From an uncultured Spirochaetales bacterium (GTDB taxonomy: Bacteria > Spirochaetota > Spirochaetia > Treponematales > Treponemataceae): DNA of 34,924 nt. Under the pieces are notes generated by a model, which saw nothing but the letters and a program-made list of their open reading frames with translations, was not told the origin of the DNA and ran no database searches. Made by a program: the position numbers and the translations under genes. Within the stretch, counting starts at the first letter, position 1; each line of letters starts with the position of its first letter. The stretch spans positions 1 through 34,924 of the forward strand of contig CAMGSV010000002.1 of NCBI GenBank assembly GCA_946061495.1, written 5' to 3'. This document shows, one piece after another, positions 22,454 to 30,990 of the stretch.

Positions 22454-24505
22454 TCAAGACAGCTTGAACTTTTCCAAAATCTTGTCCAGGATGTTGATGG
22501 CCACCTTGGTTCTTGTTGCCTGGTTTGACACATCCTCGGCCGCAGAGCTGATTTCATGGATGCCTGCACCCATCTCCTGCATACTGCTGGCAACGCTGTT
22601 GGCAATGGCCTCCAGGCTGTCGGCGGAGCTGTGGAGCTCTCCAATGTTGTCCCGCATTTCCTTGGAGGTCTGCTGAACCTTCATGCTCGCATCGTTTATG
22701 TCCCGCAAGGAAGACAGAACCTGCTTGGAGGCCTCCTGCTGCTCCAGCATGGCACCGTCAATTTCCCGCACCAGATTCTCCGTGCTGGAAACCTTGCCGC
22801 TAATCTGGTCGAATTCCTCCACAGATATGGCGGAGGTCTCCACCACATTCCTGATGGTGGCAGTGATGTTCCCCAGCTCCATCTTGATGGCCTTGGACTG
22901 GGTGGCGGCAGTTTCGGCGAGCTTGCGGATTTCGTCGGCAACCACGGCAAATCCCTTGCCGGACTCTCCCGCATGGGCTGCCTCGATTGCGGCGTTCATG
23001 GCCAGCAGGTTGGTCTGGCTGGCGATTTGGGAGATGACGTTGTTCGCCTCACCCAGATGGCGGGACTGCTCCGCCATGGTGTCAATCTGCTTGGCCACAT
23101 CGTTCTGCCGCTGGCGGCCCGACTCGGTGATGGTGATGAGCTCCTGGTATTCCTGAGCCATCTTGTTGATGGAGCCGGACACGGCGGAGATGTTTCCCAC
23201 CATCTCCTCTATTGCCGCCGACGACTCGATGATATCCGCCGACTGGTTCTCAATGAGGCTGTCCAGCTTGCCAATGCCCTCCACGCTGGTCTGGAGGATT
23301 CCCTTTACACCACCCATAGCCTCATTCTGCTGACGGACCTGCTGAGTCACGTCCTCAATGCCGACGGAAATCTGCTGGGCGGAGCTTGCAGCCGTCTTGG
23401 ACAAGCTGGAGAGTGTGTCGGCGCTTTCAGTGATGTGGTCGCTGGACTTCCGCACGCTCAAGATGATTTGATGCTGGGTGTCGATGAACTGGTTCACCTC
23501 GGAGCCCATGGAGCCAATCTCGTCGTCATACAGTATCTTGATGCGGTAGGTCAAGTCTGACAGGCCGCTGTCTCCGTTCAACTGGCAAAAGGCCCTGTTC
23601 AGGTTCTGGATGCGCCGGAGAATCAGCCTCCGCAGCAGCAGAATGATGATGATGGCCACCAGCAGAAACAGCACGGCCGCCTGCAGGATTACTGAGACTA
23701 CAATTATCAGGTAGGAGTGCCGCACGGCAGTGATAATCTGACCGGGCACAAAAAACACTGGCTCCTGCCCCTCCAGCTCTGGAGCCTGGAGCCTCTTGTA
23801 TACTGCCCAGAACTGCTGGCCGTCCACCGTGGTGAGGACGGGATAGGTTCCCAGGCGGAAAACCTCCTGGGCGATATCCGGGTTCATGGTGGCAGAGCCT
23901 GCGCCACCGGGGACAATGGTGCCGATTCGGTTGGTGCCCAAATAAAGACTGCAGTAGGTGTCCGGGACACTGATGACATCGGAAAGGAAGGCATGGGTGG
24001 AGAGGGACTTCTCCACCAGGAGCAGAGCATTCCCCTCTGGCAGGGAGACGGGGGCCACGCAAGAGGCGCAAATCTTTCCGTTGCCCGCCACGATGAAGGT
24101 CTGGATGCCACTGGCCCGGGCGGCGGCTATGGCCCGCTGCTCCACCGGCAGGGTGAATGCGCCCGGCTCGGCACTGACCATGACGGAGCCGCTTCCACCC
24201 AGTACCGCCGCATTTGACAGACCGTTGGCCCCACAGAATTCCTGCAGCCAGTTCCTGTCAGAAAGATTGCCGATGAGGGAGCCATCCTGCACCAGAAATT
24301 CCATGGCCGAAGCAAGCTTTTCCCGCTCCTCGTTGGCCTTGGCTAGGAAAAAGTCCGTTGTCACCAAGACATCCTCCAGCACCAAGTCTATCATCCGGCT
24401 TCGCACTTGCATAAAAATCAACACAGCCAAAATCAGCAGGCCCACAAAAATGACAATATTCACCGGCAAGATGATTCTGAATATCAGCTTGTTTTTTGTC
24501 TTCAT
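22454..24505 (-). CDS. Methyl-accepting chemotaxis protein
   Basis: A 683-residue chemoreceptor that would signal to CheA/CheW. Helix TM1 (about 8-32) and a second hydrophobic segment near 260-290 ([20 protein letters not shown]) enclose a roughly 225-residue periplasmic ligand domain, of Cache size. The cytoplasmic coiled coil contains the highly conserved hairpin tip [20 protein letters not shown] followed by [13 protein letters not shown]. The ATG at 24505 is chosen because GGAGGG lies ten bases upstream and TM1 follows directly; ATGs at 24541, 24526 and 24523 are alternatives. Ligand unknown. It lies next to the transport operon but has its own terminator. Confidence 0.94.
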   Translation of the reverse strand: MKTKNKLIFRIILPVNIVIFVGLLILAVLIFMQVRSRMIDLVLEDVLVTTDFFLAKANEEREKLASAMEFLVQDGSLIGNLSDRNWLQEFCGANGLSNAAVLGGSGSVMVSAEPGAFTLPVEQRAIAAARASGIQTFIVAGNGKICASCVAPVSLPEGNALLLVEKSLSTHAFLSDVISVPDTYCSLYLGTNRIGTIVPGGAGSATMNPDIAQEVFRLGTYPVLTTVDGQQFWAVYKRLQAPELEGQEPVFFVPGQIITAVRHSYLIIVVSVILQAAVLFLLVAIIIILLLRRLILRRIQNLNRAFCQLNGDSGLSDLTYRIKILYDDEIGSMGSEVNQFIDTQHQIILSVRKSSDHITESADTLSSLSKTAASSAQQISVGIEDVTQQVRQQNEAMGGVKGILQTSVEGIGKLDSLIENQSADIIESSAAIEEMVGNISAVSGSINKMAQEYQELITITESGRQRQNDVAKQIDTMAEQSRHLGEANNVISQIASQTNLLAMNAAIEAAHAGESGKGFAVVADEIRKLAETAATQSKAIKMELGNITATIRNVVETSAISVEEFDQISGKVSSTENLVREIDGAMLEQQEASKQVLSSLRDINDASMKVQQTSKEMRDNIGELHSSADSLEAIANSVASSMQEMGAGIHEISSAAEDVSNQATRTKVAINILDKILEKFKLS

Positions 24506-24658
24506 GCTTATTTTACCCTCCATCATCCCATCCCCTCTCATAGCAAAACATCGGTAAAAATAGAGGGGAAGGAGACTATGAACATCTCCATTCTAGCATA
24601 ACTACAGGAAAAAACAACAAAATGAAAGGCTTTTTCCTACAAAAGTACGGGAGTTGTG

Positions 24659-26098
24659 CTACCACCCACCCACCAGCACCGCCCCGCTCTTGCGGTCAAC
24701 CCTGGGATTTCCAGGCTTCGGCAGCCTCACCAGCATTCCCGGCGCAAGCTCGTTCCCGGCGGCGGATTCCACCAGCACCAGTCCCCGGCGGCAGCAGCCG
24801 TAGTGGCCGATTTTGTCTCCCGGCAGGTTGATAGGCTCCGAGATGATTCGGATGGAAAGCAGGTCTGGGTTCCCGGCGGCAGCAGCTCCGGCAGAAGACG
24901 CCAGCACAAAGGCCAAGCTGGCACGATCCTTGGGGAGGCCGGCGCTGGCAGAAAGCCGTTGCAGCTTGGCAGGAGCAGCCTCCGTGGAAAAGGTGAAGTG
25001 GCACCACTTGCTGCCACGGCTGCCGTCCATGGGACAGCCACAGGAGTTCTTTTCCACCCCAGCCTTTTCCTGGCCACCAGTCCATTCCATACCGGCGGGA
25101 CAGGGAGCGGTGATGCGAAAGCCCTTGCGAGCCAGTGCCCCTCTGAAGGCAGTCAGAAACCGGGCAGATGGTGGCGTTCCCGGCTCCACCACCAGCACCT
25201 GGGACTCAGCAGCAGCATAATGGCTGATGATGTCAGCAGCCCGCTTGGCGGTAAATTCCGGAGGCTTTCCAGAGCCCTCCACCACCTCGTTGAACAGGTT
25301 GGCGGCAGTCACCAGCTGGACCTGCTGCCGTATGGACACCCCCAGCTCACCCTTGATGCGGACAATCCGCCAGGGCTCCACCTCATCTGTCGCACCTCCC
25401 GCATCCAGAGTTCGGGCCGAACTTGGTAAACGACAGGTTCGAGCCGCCACGGCAAGATACAGCTCCTCTCCCAAGGACAGGGCCTGCTGGGAATAGTCGA
25501 TGCAATACCAGGTGAGCCGCTTTTTCCGCAGGTCGGGACGGGCCAGCCACAGGGCAATGGGTACCGTCAGAGGGCCGCTCCCAATGTCCACGCAAACTCC
25601 CTCCTCAGGCAGATTCAGCTGGCTGGCCGTCAGCCCCGCAAACAGCTTGGTGAGCCGCAGCAGGTTCCACCACAGGAAATACCGCAGGTAAGCAGAAAGA
25701 TGGGCAGTGTCGTTGAGGTAGCCCACCCGTCGGCCTCCCCGTTGGTCCGTCAGCAGATGGGACAGGCTACGAATTTGCTCCGGCAGGGAAAGCATTTGCC
25801 GTGAGGAAAGGGGCCGCACTCCTTGGACAATTGTGTCAAAGCTGTCAAGAATCTGGCAGGAACCGGCAGGCAGCTGGGGCAACAGGTCCTCCAGCAGCTC
25901 CATTCTCGGCTCGGCAGGCCTTCTCGTTGCGGAATCTTTTTGGGGCCGCGACGCAATCCGCTGCCGAGACACAGCTTTCCCCCCGGTACTTTGTTTCGGC
26001 CCGACACTATGTTTCGGCCCGGTACTTGGTTCCGGCCCGGTACTTGGTTCCGGCCCGACCCCACCCTTGTCTTGATGAAAATTCTTATTGTAAGCCAC
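24659..26098 (-). CDS. Rsm22-family small ribosomal subunit protein/methyltransferase
   Basis: A 479-residue protein of the Rsm22/METTL17 family, involved in small ribosomal subunit assembly. A SAM-binding-like Rossmann core begins about residue 168 (VCVDIGSGPLTVPIALWL, then WYCIDYSQQAL). The C-terminal part has the family's cysteine motif CPMDGSRGSKWCHFTFS and a later HYGCC, which in relatives bind an iron-sulfur cluster. The start is GTG 26098, eight bases after GGAGG, overlapping the merR end by 14 bases. Residues 14-38 are a low-complexity GPEPST-type repeat, encoded by an 18-bp minisatellite, that is not part of the family core. Confidence 0.85.
   Translation of the reverse strand: MAYNKNFHQDKGGVGPEPSTGPEPSTGPKHSVGPKQSTGGKAVSRQRIASRPQKDSATRRPAEPRMELLEDLLPQLPAGSCQILDSFDTIVQGVRPLSSRQMLSLPEQIRSLSHLLTDQRGGRRVGYLNDTAHLSAYLRYFLWWNLLRLTKLFAGLTASQLNLPEEGVCVDIGSGPLTVPIALWLARPDLRKKRLTWYCIDYSQQALSLGEELYLAVAARTCRLPSSARTLDAGGATDEVEPWRIVRIKGELGVSIRQQVQLVTAANLFNEVVEGSGKPPEFTAKRAADIISHYAAAESQVLVVEPGTPPSARFLTAFRGALARKGFRITAPCPAGMEWTGGQEKAGVEKNSCGCPMDGSRGSKWCHFTFSTEAAPAKLQRLSASAGLPKDRASLAFVLASSAGAAAAGNPDLLSIRIISEPINLPGDKIGHYGCCRRGLVLVESAAGNELAPGMLVRLPKPGNPRVDRKSGAVLVGGW
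25986..26057 (-). repeat. 18-bp minisatellite, four copies, in the start of rsm22
   Basis: Four tandem 18-base units: 25986-26003, 26004-26021, 26022-26039 and 26040-26057. The last two are identical (GTACTTGGTTCCGGCCCG); the first two differ at a few positions. Being a multiple of three, copy changes keep the frame and would only lengthen or shorten the N-terminal GPEPST-like tail. Confidence 0.9.
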
Positions 26099-26447
26099 TC
26101 GAGGTGCCTCCAGTCTTGCGATATTTTTTTACCAGCATGAACAATTCCGTGAGGGAAGATCGCAGCTCGGCAATAGTTTCCAGTGCGGAGGACAACTCCT
26201 GCTGGGGAGAAACGTAGGCCCCAGCCTCGGCAATCATCTCCGACCGGGCACCCTCGATGGTAAAGCGGCGTTCCTGAATCAAGTACTTGAGCCGCATCAC
26301 CGTCTGGAAATCTCGCTGGGAATAGGAACGGCGGCCACCCAAGTCCTTCTTGGGGGCAAGACTGGGAATCACCTCCTCCCAGTACCGCAGCACGTGGGCC
26401 TTGATTCCCGTCAGCTCCTCCATCTCCCCAATCGAATAGGATGCCAT
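26085..26447 (-). CDS. MerR-family transcriptional regulator
   Basis: A 120-residue DNA-binding protein: YSIGEMEELTGIKAHVLRYWE is the MerR helix-turn-helix, and GGRRSYSQRDFQTVMRLKYLI with RFTIEGAR is the wing and second helix pair. The short C-terminal coiled coil (about 75-110) has no cysteine metal site, so it resembles the small HspR/GlnR/CarA-type members of unknown effector. ATG 26447 overlaps the der stop (TGATG), and GGGAG lies eight bases upstream. A frame open to 26471 is rejected because it runs back into der. Confidence 0.85.
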   Translation of the reverse strand: MASYSIGEMEELTGIKAHVLRYWEEVIPSLAPKKDLGGRRSYSQRDFQTVMRLKYLIQERRFTIEGARSEMIAEAGAYVSPQQELSSALETIAELRSSLTELFMLVKKYRKTGGTSSGLQ

Positions 26448-27937
26448 CAGAATTTCTCCCGGTCTTCCCACTTTTTGCGACTGGCCTTCAGCTCCAGCAT
26501 CACCGGAATCTTGTCAAAGCCCAGGTCGCTACGAATCTTGTTCTTGATGTAGGCCAGATAGGAATCGGACACCACCTCCGGACGGCTGGCGAAAATCAGG
26601 AAGCTGACGGGATTGGTGGAGGTCTGCACCATGTAGCGCATCTTGAAGTGGGCCGTTCGACTGGCAGGCGGCGGATAGGCGGCCACCCAGTCCTTCAAGG
26701 CCATGTTCAGGCTGCCGGTGTCTATCTTGCGGTGGAGCTGGGCCTGCATCTCCAAGGCCGTGTTCAACAGCTCCTGCATTCCCTTGCCCTCCAAGGCGGA
26801 GATGGCAACCACTGGGGCGTAGCCCATGTGGCCAAACATAATGCGGATGTTCTCCTCCGCCTGCCGCAGAGCCTTGCGTCCCTGCTCCTGGGTGTCCCAC
26901 TTGTTCAGCACAAAGATCACTCCCCGTCCCCGATCATGGGCCAGAGCGGCAATCTTCTTGTCCTGCTCCGCCAGCCCCTCCTGGGCGTCAATCATCAGGA
27001 ACACCACCTCGCAGCGGTCCAGGGTTTTGATGGCCCGGTTCACGGAGTAGTACTCCACGTTCTCCTTCACCTTGGCCTTGCGCCTGATTCCCGCCGTGTC
27101 CAGCACCTGGAAATTCCGCTCCTTGTAGATGAAGCTTCCCTCCACCACGTCACGGGTGGTTCCGGCGTAGTCGCAGACAATGGAGGCATCCGTGTGGGTC
27201 AGGCGGTTTGCCAGAGTAGACTTGCCCGTATTGGGCTTGCCCAAAATGGCCACCCGCACCGGCTCCCCGCCAAAATCCTCCTCCACCGCCGAAAAGTCCA
27301 GCCGTGCAAGGAGCTGCTCCTTCAGCTCAGGGATGCGATCCCCATGCTCGGCGGAAATGAACAGCAGGGTCTCAAAGCCGAACCGCATGTAGTTCCAGGC
27401 CTCTTCCTCCAGCCTGCCTCCCTCGGTCTTGTTGACGGCGGCAATCACCTTTTTCCAATAGGGCCGCAGCAGGTCGATGAACTCCTCGTCCTCCCCAGTA
27501 ATGAGCCCCGCATCCAGCAGCAGCAGGATGACATCAGCCTTTTCCAGAGAGCGGATGGTCTGCTCCACCACCAGCTCGTCCATCACTGCCTCCATGGAGC
27601 CACTGTCACGATCCAGTTTGAAGCCGCCAGTATCCATCAGGTTCACAGGATAGCCGTTGATGAAGGCCGTCTCCTGGATGGGATCACGGGTAACGCCGGG
27701 GGTTGGGTCTGTAATGGCACGGCGACGATGGAGCAACCGGTTAAAAAGGGTGGACTTTCCTACGTTAGGACGGCCGGCTATCACCACCAGGGGCAGATTG
27801 CGGTACCGCTTGTCCCGGCTGAATCCTGCCTCCTGCTCCATAACCAGTTCCTCTGAAATCTCTTGTGACTCTATCTGGGAAAAGTCCTCCGCCTGTGTCA
27901 TGGACAGCGGCTTTTCCTTGGTACATTTCTTGCTCAT
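26447..27937 (-). CDS. der: Ribosome-assembly GTPase Der (EngA)
   Basis: A 496-residue GTPase with two tandem G domains and a C-terminal KH-like domain that helps assemble the 50S subunit. Domain 1: P-loop GRPNVGKST (55-63), DTGG, NKTEG. Domain 2: GKPNTGKST (about 230), DTAGIRRK, LNKWD. The C-terminus has the basic KH-like segment. An N-terminal extension of about 48 acidic residues precedes domain 1 and is not usual in the family. GGAAGGAG precedes ATG 27937 and lies inside the end of ptsI. It is the second gene of the ptsI-der-merR-rsm22 operon. Confidence 0.96.
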   Translation of the reverse strand: MSKKCTKEKPLSMTQAEDFSQIESQEISEELVMEQEAGFSRDKRYRNLPLVVIAGRPNVGKSTLFNRLLHRRRAITDPTPGVTRDPIQETAFINGYPVNLMDTGGFKLDRDSGSMEAVMDELVVEQTIRSLEKADVILLLLDAGLITGEDEEFIDLLRPYWKKVIAAVNKTEGGRLEEEAWNYMRFGFETLLFISAEHGDRIPELKEQLLARLDFSAVEEDFGGEPVRVAILGKPNTGKSTLANRLTHTDASIVCDYAGTTRDVVEGSFIYKERNFQVLDTAGIRRKAKVKENVEYYSVNRAIKTLDRCEVVFLMIDAQEGLAEQDKKIAALAHDRGRGVIFVLNKWDTQEQGRKALRQAEENIRIMFGHMGYAPVVAISALEGKGMQELLNTALEMQAQLHRKIDTGSLNMALKDWVAAYPPPASRTAHFKMRYMVQTSTNPVSFLIFASRPEVVSDSYLAYIKNKIRSDLGFDKIPVMLELKASRKKWEDREKF

Positions 27938-27938
27938 A

Positions 27939-29687
27939 TCAACTCCTTCCCTGGCTACTGCCCTTCCCTTGACTCATCTTGAAGTCACCGCCAAGGCTCC
28001 CGTTGGCCATGGCCTCCAGCTCCTTCATGGTGTGGGAAGCCAGGGCCTTCTTGATGGCGCCAATCCGAGTGGGAACCATGCTCATGGTCCGCACGCCCAA
28101 GCCAGCCAGCAGCAATGCCCGATCAGGGGAACCAGCCATCTCACCACAAACCGACACGGGAATTCCGGCGGCGGCAGCACAATCCACGGTATATTTGATG
28201 AGCCGCAGCACCGCCACATTCTTGTCGTCATACAGCTCCGCCACAGAGGGATTCTCCCGGTCAATGCCCAGTACATACTGAGTCAAGTCATTTGTCCCGA
28301 TGGAGAAAAAGTCCGAATGGGCGGCAAAGATGTCGGCGGAAACAGCGGCGGCGGCAGTCTCCACCATGATTCCAACAGGCACATCAGGCTTGAAGGGGAG
28401 TCCCTCCGCCGTCAGCTCCTTCTGTATCTCGGCAATCAGCTCCAGTGTCTCCGTCACCTGAACTCCATGGGTAACCAGCGGGAGCATAATCTTGAGGTTT
28501 CCGTAGACACTGGCACGATACAAGGCCCGCAGCTGCCGCTTGAACAGGGATTTGTGGGCCAGCGTCAGGCGGATTGCCCGATTGCCCAGCAGGGGATTCT
28601 GCTCCGAATCCGTATGGATGCCCGCCTCCTTGATGAGCTTGTCGCCACCAGCATCCAAGGTCCTGATGATGACGGGCCGCTCCCCCATTATTTCCAGCAC
28701 CTGCCGATAGGCCGCCAGCTGGGCCGTCTCGGAAACGGAATGAATGCCAGAAGAACCAGCCTTGCGGGCATCCTGCACCGCCCCCATGAACAGGAACTCC
28801 GTGCGAAACAAGCCAATTCCCTCGGCACCCTCATCCAGGGCCAGCTGAGCCTCCTCCGGGGAACCGATGTTGGCCAGCAGGGTGAAGGAAACGCCATCAG
28901 AGGTGGTGGCTGCCTTACCCTTAAGCTTGGCAAGGCCCTTGGTTTCCTTCTGCTTGGCCACCTCGGACTTACGATATTTCTTCACGGTTTTTTCATCAGG
29001 ATTTGCAATCACCAGCCCCTGGGTTCCATCCACCACCACCTGCTGGCCCGACTCCAGCTTTGACGTGATGCCTTTGACACCAAACACTGCCGGCAAACGG
29101 TTGTTTCGGGCAAGAATTGCAAGGTGACTCGTAACGCCACCCTCGCTGGCCACCAATCCCACCAGCTTTCTTCTGAACAAGGCCACGGCATCCGCAGGAC
29201 TGACCGAGTCAGCCACCACCACCTTGCCCTCTGGAACGAGGTCATAGTCAAAGGGCTTGTATCCCAAAAGCTCATCCACCACCTGGCCAAACACATCGGT
29301 AATGTCACTGGCCCGTTCAGACAGATACTCGTCGCCGGAAGCACGCAACAAGTCCGCCATCTCATCAGTCTTTTTGTGGAGCACCGACTCAATATTCTGG
29401 AGACTCTTGGAAAGCAGGCTCCTGACCTGTCCTAAGAATTCCGTGTCGGACAACATGACGATGTAGGTCTGGAGGATGTCAGCATACTGACTGTTGGCAG
29501 TCCCCACCTGACTCTCCAGACGTTGACGCACCCGTTCCAAGGCACCCTCCAGACGGTGCCATTCTGTATCTATATCAGAACCTTGTATCGTATATTGGGG
29601 AATCACCCGGGAGGCCGAGGCGGGAACGAGGAACACCTCTCCAACACCAATGCCCTCAGAGGCAGCAAGACCCTTGTAGTTTTCCAT
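27939..29687 (-). CDS. ptsI: Phosphoenolpyruvate-protein phosphotransferase (PTS enzyme I)
   Basis: Enzyme I takes phosphate from phosphoenolpyruvate and passes it to HPr. The 582 residues are of normal length. The phosphorylated histidine is His188 in GGVTSHLAILAR; the C-terminal barrel has GIGLFRTEFLFM, the PEP-site GTNDLTQYVLGIDR, and the catalytic cysteine in VCGEMAG. No HPr or sugar-specific PTS gene is nearby, so in this operon with der and merR it may serve regulation more than sugar uptake, as proposed for spirochaetes with incomplete PTS. The ATG lacks a ribosome site and lies six bases after an extended -10. Confidence 0.96.
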   Translation of the reverse strand: MENYKGLAASEGIGVGEVFLVPASASRVIPQYTIQGSDIDTEWHRLEGALERVRQRLESQVGTANSQYADILQTYIVMLSDTEFLGQVRSLLSKSLQNIESVLHKKTDEMADLLRASGDEYLSERASDITDVFGQVVDELLGYKPFDYDLVPEGKVVVADSVSPADAVALFRRKLVGLVASEGGVTSHLAILARNNRLPAVFGVKGITSKLESGQQVVVDGTQGLVIANPDEKTVKKYRKSEVAKQKETKGLAKLKGKAATTSDGVSFTLLANIGSPEEAQLALDEGAEGIGLFRTEFLFMGAVQDARKAGSSGIHSVSETAQLAAYRQVLEIMGERPVIIRTLDAGGDKLIKEAGIHTDSEQNPLLGNRAIRLTLAHKSLFKRQLRALYRASVYGNLKIMLPLVTHGVQVTETLELIAEIQKELTAEGLPFKPDVPVGIMVETAAAAVSADIFAAHSDFFSIGTNDLTQYVLGIDRENPSVAELYDDKNVAVLRLIKYTVDCAAAAGIPVSVCGEMAGSPDRALLLAGLGVRTMSMVPTRIGAIKKALASHTMKELEAMANGSLGGDFKMSQGKGSSQGRS

Positions 29688-29693
29688 CCCGTC

Positions 29694-29702
29694 AATATAT
29701 CA
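29694..29702 (-). promoter_or_regulatory. Extended -10 element of ptsI, leaderless type
   Basis: On the minus strand TGA precedes TATATT (29694-29699), followed by six bases and the ptsI ATG. The expected start of transcription falls on or next to the start codon. A run of ten T's lies directly upstream; no good -35 was found. Confidence 0.5.
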
Positions 29703-29751
29703 AAAAAAAAAGCCTTTGACTATGGCGGGAATTTTTACATTGAATCAGACC

Positions 29752-29794
29752 TTGACAAAACATGAGGGGGGGGGGGAGAATGATAGTATATATT
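29752..29794 (+). promoter_or_regulatory. Lipoprotein promoter region containing an 11-G tract
   Basis: A perfect -35 TTGACA (29752-29757) is followed by an 11-base G run (29766-29776) and then TA-rich -10 candidates (TAGTAT 29784-29789, TATATT 29789-29794). The spacer is 26 bases or more with these -10s, longer than the 17 optimum, so tract length should set promoter strength. Confidence 0.6.
29766..29776 (+). repeat. Homopolymer of 11 G
   Basis: An uninterrupted run of 11 G between the -35 and the -10 region of the lipoprotein gene. Runs of this length are prone to slipped-strand change and to sequencing error. Confidence 0.95.
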
Positions 29795-29813
29795 CAGATA
29801 CAAAGGAGTGAAT

Positions 29814-30851
29814 ATGAAACTTATGAAGAAGGTGCTTGTTCTGGCACTGGTGGCTGCCACCATCCTGATGGTAGCCTGTGACAACGGAAATGGCGGCGGT
29901 GGAACCGGCAGTAGTGGAGCTGACGGAAATGGCGGCGGCACGAATACTGGTGGTGATACATTCGTTCCACCAACCCTGCCCAAAAACAAGGGAGACGATC
30001 CCTTTGCGGGACTGAAGACCTTGACTACAGACAGCGACACTGTACGTTACCAGGTGGACACCACAAAGAAGGTGCTCACAGAGGAGCGTTCTGAGGACGA
30101 TGGTAAAAATTGGAGCACGAGTGCGGAGTACAGCTACAGCTATGACGGCACAGCAAACCCACCCACCATCACCGGACGGATTGAGGCTCAGTACGAGGAA
30201 GGAACGAGATTCACCCTGGCTGAGGCGCTGGCCGCTTATGAACCCGAATTTAAGGCAGATTTTACCCAAGGATTTGGGGAGATGTTTGACCAGTTGAGTG
30301 GCCTAGACACAGCTCAGAAGGAGGCTGCACTTGAAGGGCTAAAAGAGCAATTCGGTCTCGACCTCACTGTGGCGGATCTTGCAGCAGACAAGAAGGCTGC
30401 CACCTTTGAAAAGGTTTGGAAATCAGAGACTGTTCAGGATATGCTCAAAGAGGGGCGGGATACACTGAAAAAGATGTTTTCCATGACACCCACCTATGCC
30501 GTGACGTTTACCGACAAAATCGAAACCACCGCCAAGCTTGCAGTGAAAGGACAGTACGACAGCACGCTTCCATGGCATGAGCAGACAGCCGGCACATTCT
30601 ACGGCAGGAGCAGCGACGATACTGCAAACGCTTCCTTTGGCCTAGGATTTGGTTCTGTCGAAACAAAAGATGGGTCTTATAAGGTCACGAAGATCACCGA
30701 AGGCACCATAACCTGTAAAGACAGAGATGGTACCTCTAAGTCCTTCTCCTATACCACCACCGGCACTGACAAGGACATGGTTGTCACTATAACTGTGGAC
30801 TCTGGCAAAACTATTGAATGCACCTGGCAGCCTAGCACCACAATCGGTTAG
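29814..30851 (+). CDS. Lipoprotein of unknown function with Gly-rich linker
   Basis: A 345-residue lipoprotein: signal MKLMKKVLVLALVAATILMVAC with the lipid on Cys22, then an about 30-residue flexible linker rich in Gly and Asn (DNGNGGGG..GNGGGTNTGG). The remainder is polar, with a helical middle (about 125-215) and a beta-rich end. I do not recognise the family. ATG 29814 has AAAGGAG five bases upstream; a GTG at 29808 would overlap that site. Because the promoter carries an 11-G tract, expression may vary between cells. A strong terminator follows; the next gene is a Wzi-like outer-membrane protein. Confidence 0.75.
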   Translation: MKLMKKVLVLALVAATILMVACDNGNGGGGTGSSGADGNGGGTNTGGDTFVPPTLPKNKGDDPFAGLKTLTTDSDTVRYQVDTTKKVLTEERSEDDGKNWSTSAEYSYSYDGTANPPTITGRIEAQYEEGTRFTLAEALAAYEPEFKADFTQGFGEMFDQLSGLDTAQKEAALEGLKEQFGLDLTVADLAADKKAATFEKVWKSETVQDMLKEGRDTLKKMFSMTPTYAVTFTDKIETTAKLAVKGQYDSTLPWHEQTAGTFYGRSSDDTANASFGLGFGSVETKDGSYKVTKITEGTITCKDRDGTSKSFSYTTTGTDKDMVVTITVDSGKTIECTWQPSTTIG

Positions 30852-30889
30852 TAGTAGTAAAACAACCGAGTAATAGCTATACAATCCAG

Positions 30890-30920
30890 TCCCCCGGAGC
30901 TTGTTTCGGGGGATTTTTTT
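30890..30920 (+). terminator. Intrinsic terminator of the lipoprotein gene
   Basis: TCCCCCG (30890-30896) pairs with CGGGGGA (30907-30913), followed by a run of seven T's. Confidence 0.9.
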
Positions 30921-30974
30921 GTGGTGGATTCTTGCCGGACTCAGGGTGGCAACCTTTCTTTTTTACCTAAATCC

Positions 30975-30983
30975 TGCTATACT
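30975..30983 (+). promoter_or_regulatory. Extended -10 of the first Wzi-like gene, leaderless type
   Basis: TGC then TATACT (30978-30983) forms an extended -10. Seven bases separate it from the ATG at 30991, so the mRNA would begin at the start codon. There is no Shine-Dalgarno sequence and no clear -35. Confidence 0.55.
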
Positions 30984-30990
30984 TACTTCC

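Noticed and set aside
24566-24658. AT-rich inverted sequence after rsm22 as a terminator
   Set aside because: Pairing is only GGAAAAA with TTTTTCC around a long loop; too weak to call.
26441-29063. Long plus-strand open frames opposite der and ptsI
   Set aside because: Antisense shadows of two well-supported genes; no family features.
29702-29711. Ten-A run upstream of ptsI as a further phase-variation tract
   Set aside because: A/T runs are common between genes and this one lies outside the -10 to ATG segment; the signal at this locus is in the G/C runs.
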